This document shows, piece by piece, positions 6,970 through 14,056 of a stretch of 64,000 bases of DNA. The DNA is from an uncultured Chloroflexota bacterium. GTDB taxonomy: Bacteria; Chloroflexota; Dehalococcoidia; CAUJGQ01. Every line of letters starts with the position of its first letter. The first letter of the stretch is position 1. The notes beneath the pieces are model-generated. The model saw only the letters and a program-made list of their open reading frames with translations. It did not search any database and was not told the DNA's origin. The stretch covers positions 29,793 to 93,792 of the forward strand of contig CALFMN010000009.1 of assembly GCA_937879875.1 (NCBI GenBank), read 5' to 3'. A program made the position numbers and the translations under genes.

Positions 6970-9423
6970 ATGCAGCAGCAACAAACGCACAGGACGGGGC
7001 CATTTGCGCGTGCCGTTCGCCGGCTGAAGCGGTTGCGGGGCGTGCTGCTGCTCAGCTTGGTGCTGGTCTGCGCGGTCGCGTTTCAGGTCTCCCACGCTGG
7101 CCTGGCGCTGGCGCACGCGGTGCTGATCCGATCGGACCCGGCGCAGAACGCACGCCTGACGACCTCTCCGTCGAAGGTCGATCTGTTCTTCAGCGAGGCA
7201 CTGGACCACAAGTTCAGCACCGTCTCGGTGCGCGATACCTCCGGCGGGCGCCATGAGAAGGGCGCCGTCAGCTTCACCAACGATCCGACGGAGATGACGG
7301 TCGGCGTCAACACGTTGAGTCCCGGCTTTTACACGGTCGCGTGGACGACGGTCTCGGCGGTTGACGGCCACCACCTCGACGGTACCTTCCCGATCACCGT
7401 GCTCAACCCCGACGGCTCGGCGCCGGCCGGCACACCGCCGCCCGCTGCCAGCAGCGGCGGCGGTTCATCGGGGGTCAGCCCGTTCGATGCGGCGCTGCGC
7501 TGGCTGCTCTTGGTCGGCTTGATCGGCATCACTGGAGGGTTCGGCTTTGCAGCGTTCGTGCTCTACCCCGCCGCGGAGCAACTGCCAAACGAGTACCGGG
7601 GGCAGGCTCGCGGCTTCGCGCTCTGGTTGCTGGGGGCGGTCGTTCCAGCGGCGGCGCTGGTCGCGCTGATCGTCAACCTCGCAGCGTTGTTGCGCCAGGC
7701 GGAGCTGAACGGCTCGCTCAGCGCCCTCGGCTCGTTACTGTCCGGGCGTTCGGGCAGCTACTGGATCGTCCGCGAAGGCCTGATCGTCGCTGCGGCGGCG
7801 ATCGCCTGGTTCTTGACGCGGCGCGAGCAGCGGCCGGAGGGCGCCGCCATCTACGCGGGGTTGGGCGTCGGTCTGCTGACAGGGTTGGGCGCGCTGGTCA
7901 CGATGTCGCTCACCAGCCACGCTGCCGCCGGCCGCGGCGCCCTCTGGGCGGCGGGCAGCGACTTCCTGCACCTGACCGGCGTGGCGCTCTGGCTGGGAGC
8001 GCTGGCGCAGTTACCGGCGGTGCTCAAGATCCGCCGCAACCTGGATGGCGCGACGCGAACGCTGTTCTTGGGCCGCACGCTGCGCTGCTTTTCCACGCTC
8101 GCCGTCCTGTGCGTCGGCCTGGTGCTGCTGACCGGCACGTTTAACGCGCTGGTGCAGCTCGACTCGTGGGACTCGTTCACCGACACGGCCTACGGGCGTA
8201 CGCTGCTGATCAAGCTGATCTTGCTCGTGCCGCTGCTTGGCTTCGGGCTGCTCAACGCCGTGTTCATCGCGCGACGCTTCGAGCGCAAGGCGTTGAACGT
8301 TGAGAACTCCGATCACGAGGCGGGCCGGCTCGAGCGTTCGGCCGTGGTCGAATGCCTGTTCGGCGTCGCCGTGATCGCGGCCACGGCGGTGCTGGTTTTC
8401 CTGGTACCGGCCAAAGACGCCGAGGCGCAGAGCGCCGCCCGTAAGGCAAGCTCCAATTCGGCGGTTGTCTCGTCGGTCTACCGCAACCAGGCGGATGCCG
8501 GCGATCTGAAGGCGTCGCTCACCGTCTCTCCCAATCGCGTGGGCGAGAACGACTTCAAGGTGCTGCTGACCCCAACGGATGCGAATGAAAACATCGCCGA
8601 CGTGCAGCGCGTGCAATTGCGCTTTCAGTTCACCAGTCAGTCGGTTGGCGGCTCCACGGTCGATCTCACCCCGGTGCAGGGCACAGCAGGGCTGTTCGAT
8701 GGCAAGGCCGCAAACTTCAGCTTCGTCGGCGACTGGCGCGTCATCGTCAACGTGCGGCGCACGGGCCACGACGACGTCAACGGCAGCTTCACGGTGCAGG
8801 TTCCGGATGTAACCGGCGCCACGACTTCGGCCACGCTCACAAGCGTGGGCCGCAGCATCACCGCCTTCCCCGCGCACGGCATCAGCAGTCAGCAGGCATG
8901 GGGCGCAATTCTGGTCGCGGTTGGGGCGGCGCTGTTCGTCTTCCGCAAACGCATCTGGAACATGAACCCGTGGCTGGGCACGGCCGGCGTGTTCGGCATC
9001 TCCGGCTTTGTCGTGGTCGGACTGGTTGTGGTGGTCGCCGGCCTGGGCAAAGGGACGCAAAACGTGTCGTTGGTGCAAAACCCGGTGCCATCCGACCAGC
9101 GCTCCGTGGCCGATGGCAAGGCAAGCTACGCACAGAACTGCGTGGTCTGTCACGGCGCAACCGGCCACGGCGACGGGCCGGGCGCGGCGGCGCTGAACCC
9201 GAAGCCGCTCGACCTGACCGTCCACGTCGGGCTGCACCCGGACGGCCAGCTTTTCGACTGGATCAGCAACGGCATTCAGCGCACGGCAATGCCGCCGTGG
9301 AAGGGCAAACTGACCGTGCAACAGCGATGGGATCTGATCAATTACCTGCGCACACTGTCCGTGACGGGCGACGCCGCGCCCGCCGCGCCCGCGCCAGCCG
9401 GCGGCGCCGCGGCGAGCCGCTAA
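6970..9423 (+). CDS. CopC-CopD fusion with YtkA-like domain and C-terminal cytochrome c
   Basis: 817-aa multidomain membrane protein. ATG at 6970 follows GGGGAGG. The order is: signal/anchor (about 27-48); periplasmic CopC copper-binding domain (about 49-147) beginning at an AHAVL junction that leaves His at the mature N-terminus, with DGHHLDG further in; a CopD-type bundle of about 8 transmembrane helices (about 175-480) with the conserved SHAAAG and HLTGVALWLGA segments; an Ig-like domain resembling YtkA (about 510-615); two more helices (about 643-692); and a cytochrome c domain with CVVCH at 724-728 and probable axial Met774 in TAMPPW. CopC/CopD proteins bind and import copper. The heme domain suggests redox coupling, possibly to copper delivery or a respiratory oxidase. 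First gene of a four-gene copper cluster. Confidence 0.9.
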   Translation: MQQQQTHRTGPFARAVRRLKRLRGVLLLSLVLVCAVAFQVSHAGLALAHAVLIRSDPAQNARLTTSPSKVDLFFSEALDHKFSTVSVRDTSGGRHEKGAVSFTNDPTEMTVGVNTLSPGFYTVAWTTVSAVDGHHLDGTFPITVLNPDGSAPAGTPPPAASSGGGSSGVSPFDAALRWLLLVGLIGITGGFGFAAFVLYPAAEQLPNEYRGQARGFALWLLGAVVPAAALVALIVNLAALLRQAELNGSLSALGSLLSGRSGSYWIVREGLIVAAAAIAWFLTRREQRPEGAAIYAGLGVGLLTGLGALVTMSLTSHAAAGRGALWAAGSDFLHLTGVALWLGALAQLPAVLKIRRNLDGATRTLFLGRTLRCFSTLAVLCVGLVLLTGTFNALVQLDSWDSFTDTAYGRTLLIKLILLVPLLGFGLLNAVFIARRFERKALNVENSDHEAGRLERSAVVECLFGVAVIAATAVLVFLVPAKDAEAQSAARKASSNSAVVSSVYRNQADAGDLKASLTVSPNRVGENDFKVLLTPTDANENIADVQRVQLRFQFTSQSVGGSTVDLTPVQGTAGLFDGKAANFSFVGDWRVIVNVRRTGHDDVNGSFTVQVPDVTGATTSATLTSVGRSITAFPAHGISSQQAWGAILVAVGAALFVFRKRIWNMNPWLGTAGVFGISGFVVVGLVVVVAGLGKGTQNVSLVQNPVPSDQRSVADGKASYAQNCVVCHGATGHGDGPGAAALNPKPLDLTVHVGLHPDGQLFDWISNGIQRTAMPPWKGKLTVQQRWDLINYLRTLSVTGDAAPAAPAPAGGAAASR

Positions 9424-9488
9424 GTTTACGCCGCAGTCACCCCACCGCAGCGACCGCAGGGCCGCTGCCGGGCCTGGAGTGCGATTCG

Positions 9489-10037
9489 ATGATGGTCCGT
9501 TCGGCCCTTCTGCCTGCGTTCGCGGTGATCGCGGCGCTGACACTCGCTTGCTCGTCGAACAACAACGCCAACGGCAATGCAGGCGCACAGCCCGGCGCCC
9601 GCCAGGCGATCGTGGGCACACCGGTGGATGGCATCCCGTGCGAGACGTCCGAGCAACTGACCTACCATGTCCACGCGTACCTGACCGTGCTCGCCAACGG
9701 CCAGGTTGTGCCCATCCCAGCCTTCATCGGCATTCCCGGACGCTGCATCTACTGGCTGCACACGCACGATACGAGCGGCGTGATCCACATCGAGGCGCCG
9801 TCGCAGCGGGCGTTCACGCTCGGTCAGTTCTTCGATGTCTGGAGCCAGCCGCTCAGCGCGACGCAGGTGCTCGGCTTCAAGGCGGACGGCCAGCACTCGT
9901 TCCAGTTCTTCGTCGATGGCCAGCCGTACAGCGGCGATCCGCGGCAGATTCCGCTCGGCGCGCATACCTTGATCACCATCGAGTACGGCCCGCCGTTCTC
10001 TGCGCCGCCGCCCTTCACGTTCCCGACAGGGCTTTGA
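9489..10037 (+). CDS. His-rich lipoprotein in copper cluster
   Basis: 182-aa predicted lipoprotein. The signal ends in LTLAC (Cys21 lipidated), followed by an Asn/Ser-rich linker. The mature part holds a His-rich core: H60 and H62 (YHVHAYL), H91 and H93 (WLHTHD) and H100 (VIHIE), plus Cys51 and Cys86. This spacing looks like a beta-barrel metal site. No named family is recognised. The gene lies about 65 bp downstream of the CopC-CopD fusion and 9 bp before the next CopC-like gene, so a role in binding copper (or another metal) on the outer face of the membrane is a reasonable inference. The frame is open upstream as an overlap of the previous gene, but the ATG at 9489 starts the signal peptide. 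Confidence 0.75.
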   Translation: MMVRSALLPAFAVIAALTLACSSNNNANGNAGAQPGARQAIVGTPVDGIPCETSEQLTYHVHAYLTVLANGQVVPIPAFIGIPGRCIYWLHTHDTSGVIHIEAPSQRAFTLGQFFDVWSQPLSATQVLGFKADGQHSFQFFVDGQPYSGDPRQIPLGAHTLITIEYGPPFSAPPPFTFPTGL

Positions 10038-10045
10038 GGTCTGCG

Positions 10046-10696
10046 ATGGGCAGCAGCACAACACCAACCCGGCGCGTTCTGTTGCGCGTGGCGGCGACGG
10101 CCCTGCTTTGCCTCGTTCTTGTACATTGGTCCGAGCGCGGCGCCGCTGCCCACGCCACACTGCAGCGTTCCGTGCCTGCCGACCAGGCGCAGCTCACCAC
10201 GGCGCCGGGCCAGGTCGATCTGTTCTTCGCGCAGCAGCTCCAGCAGAACCACACCGGCACCTTCGCCGTGGTGCTGAACCGCACCGGCCAGACCGTTTCC
10301 GACGAGGCGACGATCGATCCGACGAACGGCCAGCACCTGGCCGTACCGTTGCACGGCGGCCTGGACAACGGCGCCTACACCGTGTTCTGGAAGACAACAT
10401 CGGACGACGACGGCGGCGTGTCGCTCGGCTCCTTCAGCTTCTTCATCGGCAACGCGGACCAGCAGAGCGTCGCCGAGGCCGCCGCGTCGGGTCAGGTCTT
10501 CGTACCGGATTCCGCGCGTGGCCGCGCACTCTCGCAGCCGGCGCCGAACGGCAGCTCGACCGGCGCGCTGGTGGCGAGCCTGGCGTTAGGCGGCGCCGCG
10601 GGCCTGGCGATCGGCGGCACGGGGGTGTGGCTGGCGCTGCGGCGGCGCACGGCAGGCGCCGCGCCGGGCCGCGCCGCCCGTGCTGGCCGCCGCTGA
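10046..10696 (+). CDS. Membrane-anchored CopC-domain protein
   Basis: 216-aa protein with an N-terminal signal (residues about 9-28), a CopC/YobA-like domain starting at the AAAHATLQ cleavage junction (His expected at the mature N-terminus), and a single C-terminal membrane helix (about 175-197) with an Arg-rich cytoplasmic tail. The CopC-typical line of proline-flanked loop and VDLFF strand is present, as in the fusion gene upstream. CopC domains bind Cu(II) in the periplasm or cell-wall space; this one is tethered. Start ATG with GAGG about 6 nt upstream. It lies 8 bp behind the lipoprotein gene, so they are cotranscribed. Confidence 0.82.
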   Translation: MGSSTTPTRRVLLRVAATALLCLVLVHWSERGAAAHATLQRSVPADQAQLTTAPGQVDLFFAQQLQQNHTGTFAVVLNRTGQTVSDEATIDPTNGQHLAVPLHGGLDNGAYTVFWKTTSDDDGGVSLGSFSFFIGNADQQSVAEAAASGQVFVPDSARGRALSQPAPNGSSTGALVASLALGGAAGLAIGGTGVWLALRRRTAGAAPGRAARAGRR

Positions 10697-10733
10697 CATC
10701 TCGAACACGATGTATCGCAGTGGAGTGAAGGTC

Positions 10734-11342
10734 ATGTCAGGCAGACTCGTTTCTCGGTTTCGATTCGGCCGGCGGCTTCCGGCCGTGCTTGCCGCGACGG
10801 TCGCGTTCATCTGCCTCGCCGCCGTGGCCTCGGCGCACTCGCGCTACGATCACTCGACGCCCGCGCAGGGCAGCGTCGTGGCGGCCTCGCCCGCTCAAGT
10901 CGACATCTACACAGTGCAGGACATGCAGAAGCAGGCAGGGGCCGATGAGATCGCGGTTGAGCGCAACGACAGCGCCAACAGCAACGGGCAGGTTGTCAGC
11001 ACCGGACCCACGACGGTGGACGATGCCAATCGCCGGCACTTCTCGGTGGCGTTGCAGCCGAACCTGCCATCGGGCCGCTACATCGTCTCGTTCCACAACG
11101 TCTCGGACGAGGACGGCGAGGCGGACCACGGCCAGTTCGCCTTCTACGTCGGCAGCGGGCCGACGGCCGCGCAGAAGGCGCTGGATGCAACGCTTGCGAT
11201 CACGGCGCAGTCCGACGACACCCCGAAGAAGAGCAGTTCGCATACCGGGCTGATCGCCGGCATCATCATCGCGCTGGTCGTCGTTCTCATCCTGATCGTG
11301 GGCGGCGGGCTGTTCTGGCGCCGCCGACGCGCCAGCGTCTAG
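10734..11342 (+). CDS. Second membrane-anchored CopC-like protein
   Basis: 202-aa protein: signal peptide (about 13-33) ending ASAHSRYDHS, a CopC-like beta domain with the PAQGSVV...PAQVDIY pattern, then a long hydrophobic helix near residues 175-197 and an Arg-rich end (RRRRA). ATG at 10734 has GGAG 8 nt upstream; the frame is open further upstream, but that part overlaps the previous gene. Compared with the preceding CopC protein it has an extra His and Asp close to the mature N-terminus. It probably supplies another copper-binding surface. Last gene of the copper cluster before a 160-bp gap. Confidence 0.78.
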   Translation: MSGRLVSRFRFGRRLPAVLAATVAFICLAAVASAHSRYDHSTPAQGSVVAASPAQVDIYTVQDMQKQAGADEIAVERNDSANSNGQVVSTGPTTVDDANRRHFSVALQPNLPSGRYIVSFHNVSDEDGEADHGQFAFYVGSGPTAAQKALDATLAITAQSDDTPKKSSSHTGLIAGIIIALVVVLILIVGGGLFWRRRRASV

Positions 11343-11392
11343 CCCTCCGATGCTACCCCGCCCGGCCTGCTCGCGCGGACAGGCGTTCTCCC

Positions 11393-11409
11393 GTACGATG
11401 GTATCGTAC
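11393..11409. promoter_or_regulatory. Palindrome upstream of the ABC exporter genes
   Basis: GTACGAT-GGT-ATCGTAC is a perfect 7+3+7 inverted repeat, about 100 bp upstream of the ABC ATPase start. A related CGTACGG element follows near 11423. The form is that of an operator for a dimeric repressor; no regulator gene is adjacent. Confidence 0.45.
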
Positions 11410-11506
11410 CGTCCGGCGCTTCCGTACGGTCCGAAGCGCTGCGCACGGCCGCTACGATGCGCGCAAACGATCCGTTCGCTCGTGCGCGAGCGGCGACGGT
11501 GAGAAC

Positions 11507-12610
11507 ATGACAACTGCAGTCCGCCCCGCCCCCGCCATCGAGTCCGGCGGCGACGAGAACGCCGGCATCATCTGCGGCGGTTTGACCAAGATCTACAGCG
11601 GCGCCCCACCGCGCCCGCCGGGCGGAGGTTGGGGCGACGCGGGCGCTGGCCGGCCCGGAGGGCCGCCGCAGGCCGGCAACGGCGCTGGGCCGGCGGCCGG
11701 CTCCGTGGGCGGCCGCGTCAAGGCCGTGGACAACCTCAATCTCAGTGTGCGACGCGGCGAGTTCTTCGGCCTGCTCGGCCCAAACGGCGCCGGCAAATCA
11801 ACGACGATCGGCATGCTGACCACGCGCGTGATCCCCACCGAGGGTCGGGCGATCGTGGACGGAATCGACGTCGTCGCGCAGCCGGCGCTGGCGCGCACGC
11901 GCATGGCCGTGGTCACGCAGGTGCCGGCGCTGGACCGCATGCTTTCGGTCTTCGACAACCTGTATTTTCATGGCCGCTACTTCTGCCTCTCACGCTCCGA
12001 ATCGAAGCGTCGCGCCCGCGCCCTGATCGAGCGCTTCCGCCTGGAAGACAAGGCGAACGCCATGGTTGAAACGTTGAGCGGCGGCCTGGCGCAGCGGGTC
12101 CAGATCGCGCGGGCGCTCCTGCACGACCCGGCGGTGCTGTTCCTCGACGAGCCGACGGCCGGTCTGGACCCGCAAACACGGTTGGCGCTGTGGGAGACGA
12201 TCCGCGAGTTGAACCGCCAGGGCCAGACGATCCTGCTGACCACGCATTACATGGAAGAGGCCGACCAGCTCTGCGAGCGCATCGCCATCATCGACCACGG
12301 CAAGCTGCTCGCGCTGGATACGCCGGCTGGTCTGAAAGCCCGGGTCGCCGCCGAACGGGTGATCACGGTCACGCTCGACCGGCCCGACCAGGGCGGCGTG
12401 CGGGACGCGATCCAGCGCGTTAACGGCGTTGGCGAGGTGCAGGCAGCTGGCGCCGTGCTGCACGTCTACGCCAGCGCCGCGGCTGGTCTGGTCGCTCGGC
12501 TGGTGGAGGCGGTGGCGGATGGCGGCGCGGAGCTGCGCGACCTGGCCGTGGCGGAGCCGGCGCTCGAAACGGTGTACCTCAAGCTCACCGGCAAGGAGTA
12601 CCGCGAGTGA
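11507..12610 (+). CDS. ABC exporter ATP-binding protein (ABC-2 type)
   Basis: 367-aa ATPase of the drug/antibiotic export type. Walker A GPNGAGKST is at 91-99, the signature LSGGLAQ at 190-196 and Walker B LFLDEPTAGLD at 211-221, followed by the switch His in LLTTHYMEE. The C-terminal 60 residues form the extra domain common in DrrA-like ATPases. Oddly, residues about 32-70 are a Gly/Pro/Ala-rich low-complexity insertion between the first strand and the A-loop region, where other family members are short. It overlaps the permease gene by 4 nt (GTGA), so the two make a two-component exporter at the cytoplasmic membrane. Substrate unknown. Confidence 0.92.
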   Translation: MTTAVRPAPAIESGGDENAGIICGGLTKIYSGAPPRPPGGGWGDAGAGRPGGPPQAGNGAGPAAGSVGGRVKAVDNLNLSVRRGEFFGLLGPNGAGKSTTIGMLTTRVIPTEGRAIVDGIDVVAQPALARTRMAVVTQVPALDRMLSVFDNLYFHGRYFCLSRSESKRRARALIERFRLEDKANAMVETLSGGLAQRVQIARALLHDPAVLFLDEPTAGLDPQTRLALWETIRELNRQGQTILLTTHYMEEADQLCERIAIIDHGKLLALDTPAGLKARVAAERVITVTLDRPDQGGVRDAIQRVNGVGEVQAAGAVLHVYASAAAGLVARLVEAVADGGAELRDLAVAEPALETVYLKLTGKEYRE

Positions 12611-13464
12611 CGACGATGGAACAGGCGGTGGTCCAGACGGGGCACGCCGCGCCTGCACTGCCGGTTCGGCGCCAGGTCCAAACGGCGCTGGCGTTGATCG
12701 AGCGCGACCTGGCGGTCTGCATGCAGCGCTTTCCGGAGTTTGTCGTGCGCACCACGATGCAGCCGGCGCTGTTCGCCTTCGTCTTCGCCTATGTCTTTCC
12801 GCGCATCGGGCAGGGGATCGGCGGCACGCGCAACGGCGGCCAGTTCGCCACCGTGCTGCTGCCGGGGCTGATGGCGAGCACGCTGATTTTCCAGGGCATC
12901 TTTAACAACGCCTTGCCCCTGGTGCAGGAGTTCATCAGCCGCGAGATCGAGGACCGGGCGATGTCGCCCACGCCGGTGGCCGTCGTCGCGGCGTGCAAGA
13001 TCGTCAGCGGCGCCATCCAGGGCGGAATCTCCGGGCTGCTGGTAATTCCCATCGTTTGGCTCGCCTCGGGCCGCGGCGCCTCCGTGGATTGGGGCCACCC
13101 GCTGCTGCTCGTGACGATGGTGCCGGTGGGCGCGCTGGCCGGCGCTTCGATGGGCTTGCTGCTCGGCACGGTGGTCGAGCCGCGGCAGATCAATCTCGTC
13201 TTCTCGCTGCTTGTGCTGCCGCTGACGCTGCTCGGCTGCGTCTACTATCCCTGGGCCACGTTGTCATCGCTGAAGTGGCTGCAGATCGCCGTGCTGCTCA
13301 ACCCCGTGGTGTATCTGAGCGAGGGGCTGCGGGCGGCGCTGAGTCCGGGTGTGACACACGGCGCGGGCATGTCGCTGTGGGCCGTCTACGGCCTGCTGCT
13401 CGGCGCGCTGGTGATCATGACCTCCCTGGGAATCGTCTGCTTCAAGAAGCGGGTAATCACGTAG
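12607..13464 (+). CDS. ABC-2 type permease
   Basis: 285-aa membrane protein with about six transmembrane helices and the ABC-2 permease layout (cytoplasmic N-terminus, then paired helices; the YYPW.....LKWLQ....NPVVYLSEGLR region is characteristic). GTG start at 12607 overlaps the ATPase stop and has AAGGAG 8 nt upstream; an ATG at 12616 is an alternative. It forms the membrane half of the exporter with the preceding ATPase, probably as 2+2 subunits. It ends just before the convergent OsmC-like gene (7-bp alternatives aside, the two 3' ends almost meet at 13457-13464). Confidence 0.88.
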   Translation: MTTMEQAVVQTGHAAPALPVRRQVQTALALIERDLAVCMQRFPEFVVRTTMQPALFAFVFAYVFPRIGQGIGGTRNGGQFATVLLPGLMASTLIFQGIFNNALPLVQEFISREIEDRAMSPTPVAVVAACKIVSGAIQGGISGLLVIPIVWLASGRGASVDWGHPLLLVTMVPVGALAGASMGLLLGTVVEPRQINLVFSLLVLPLTLLGCVYYPWATLSSLKWLQIAVLLNPVVYLSEGLRAALSPGVTHGAGMSLWAVYGLLLGALVIMTSLGIVCFKKRVIT

Positions 13465-14020
13465 GCGCAGCGTCCGCCGGCGGCCTGTCTGCAAGGTCGA
13501 CGGGGAGTTCGCGGCCATTGACGATGCAGGCGCTGGTGAGCGGCACCGGCGCCTGCACCAGCTGCTCGACGAAGCAGCCCCGTTTCGCCAGCCGAATCAG
13601 ACGCACAATGTCGGCCTCGGGCTCCGGCGAGTCGATCTCCAGCCGGGTGCGGCAGGCAGCCGCGCCGGCCTGCACGCTGCCTGCCAGCACCGAGCCGCCG
13701 AGATACCAATCAAACTCGACGCGACAGTCCGCCCGCGTCACCGAGAGCTTGAGCATCGACGCGTACCGCGCCACCTGCGTCAGCAGTCAGAAGCCGGCGG
13801 CAGCAGCGAGATAGGTCAGCGGCTGCGGGTAGGCATCCTCGCCGCCGATGCGCGGCGGCTCGTCGCAGTAAAACGTGAACTTGCCCGCATCCGCCCGCTT
13901 GAGCTGCCCGCGGATCGTGGTGACGTCGACGCCCATCGTGAAGCGCTGCGTGCCCGGCGGCAGCCCCGGGCGCTTCGTAAGGTCCCCGTCGTGCGAGCCG
14001 TCGCTGTCCGAGCCTGCCAT
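13457..14020 (-). CDS. OsmC-family protein with in-frame TGA at the conserved Cys (candidate selenoprotein)
   Basis: 187-codon reading frame that is continuous apart from one TGA (13787-13789, codon 78). Before it: the OsmC pattern GGEDAYPQPLTYLAAAAGF. After it: LLTQVARYA. OsmC/YhfA proteins, thiol peroxidases that reduce organic hydroperoxides, carry their first redox Cys exactly here, so the TGA replaces Cys. The second redox Cys is kept (C149 in KRGCFVEQ), 71 residues later; the spacing in E. coli OsmC is 66. ATG at 14020 has GGAGAG upstream, and no other frame damage is seen over 560 bp. A hairpin lies straight after the TGA. I read this as selenocysteine rather than a dead gene. The alternative is a single nonsense mutation. 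Its 3' end overlaps that of the ABC permease by 8 bp. Confidence 0.7.
13758..13789 (-). promoter_or_regulatory. Putative SECIS-like hairpin with UGA codon
   Basis: On the transcript, five bases after the UGA, GACGC (13777-13781) pairs with GCGUC (13758-13762). Inside it, G-U-G can pair with U-A-C above a two-base AG bulge, leaving a GC-rich six-base loop that starts with G. Bacterial SECIS elements sit just 3' of the UGA, with a stem and a loop bearing G in its first positions. This fits loosely; the sequence is also coding, and GC-rich DNA forms hairpins easily. Confidence 0.4.
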
Positions 14021-14056
14021 CAGCTTCTCTCCGTGTCTCCGCCCGCGGGTGCAGCC

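Noticed and set aside
8898..9488. Long upstream extension of the His-rich lipoprotein
   Set aside because: It overlaps the CopC-CopD fusion in another frame. The lipoprotein signal begins at the ATG at 9489.
13457..13774. Reading the OsmC-like region as two separate genes, the second starting at an internal GTG
   Set aside because: Both pieces are in the same frame and complete one OsmC domain. The internal GTG has no ribosome site, so a single gene with recoded or mutated codon is the better reading.
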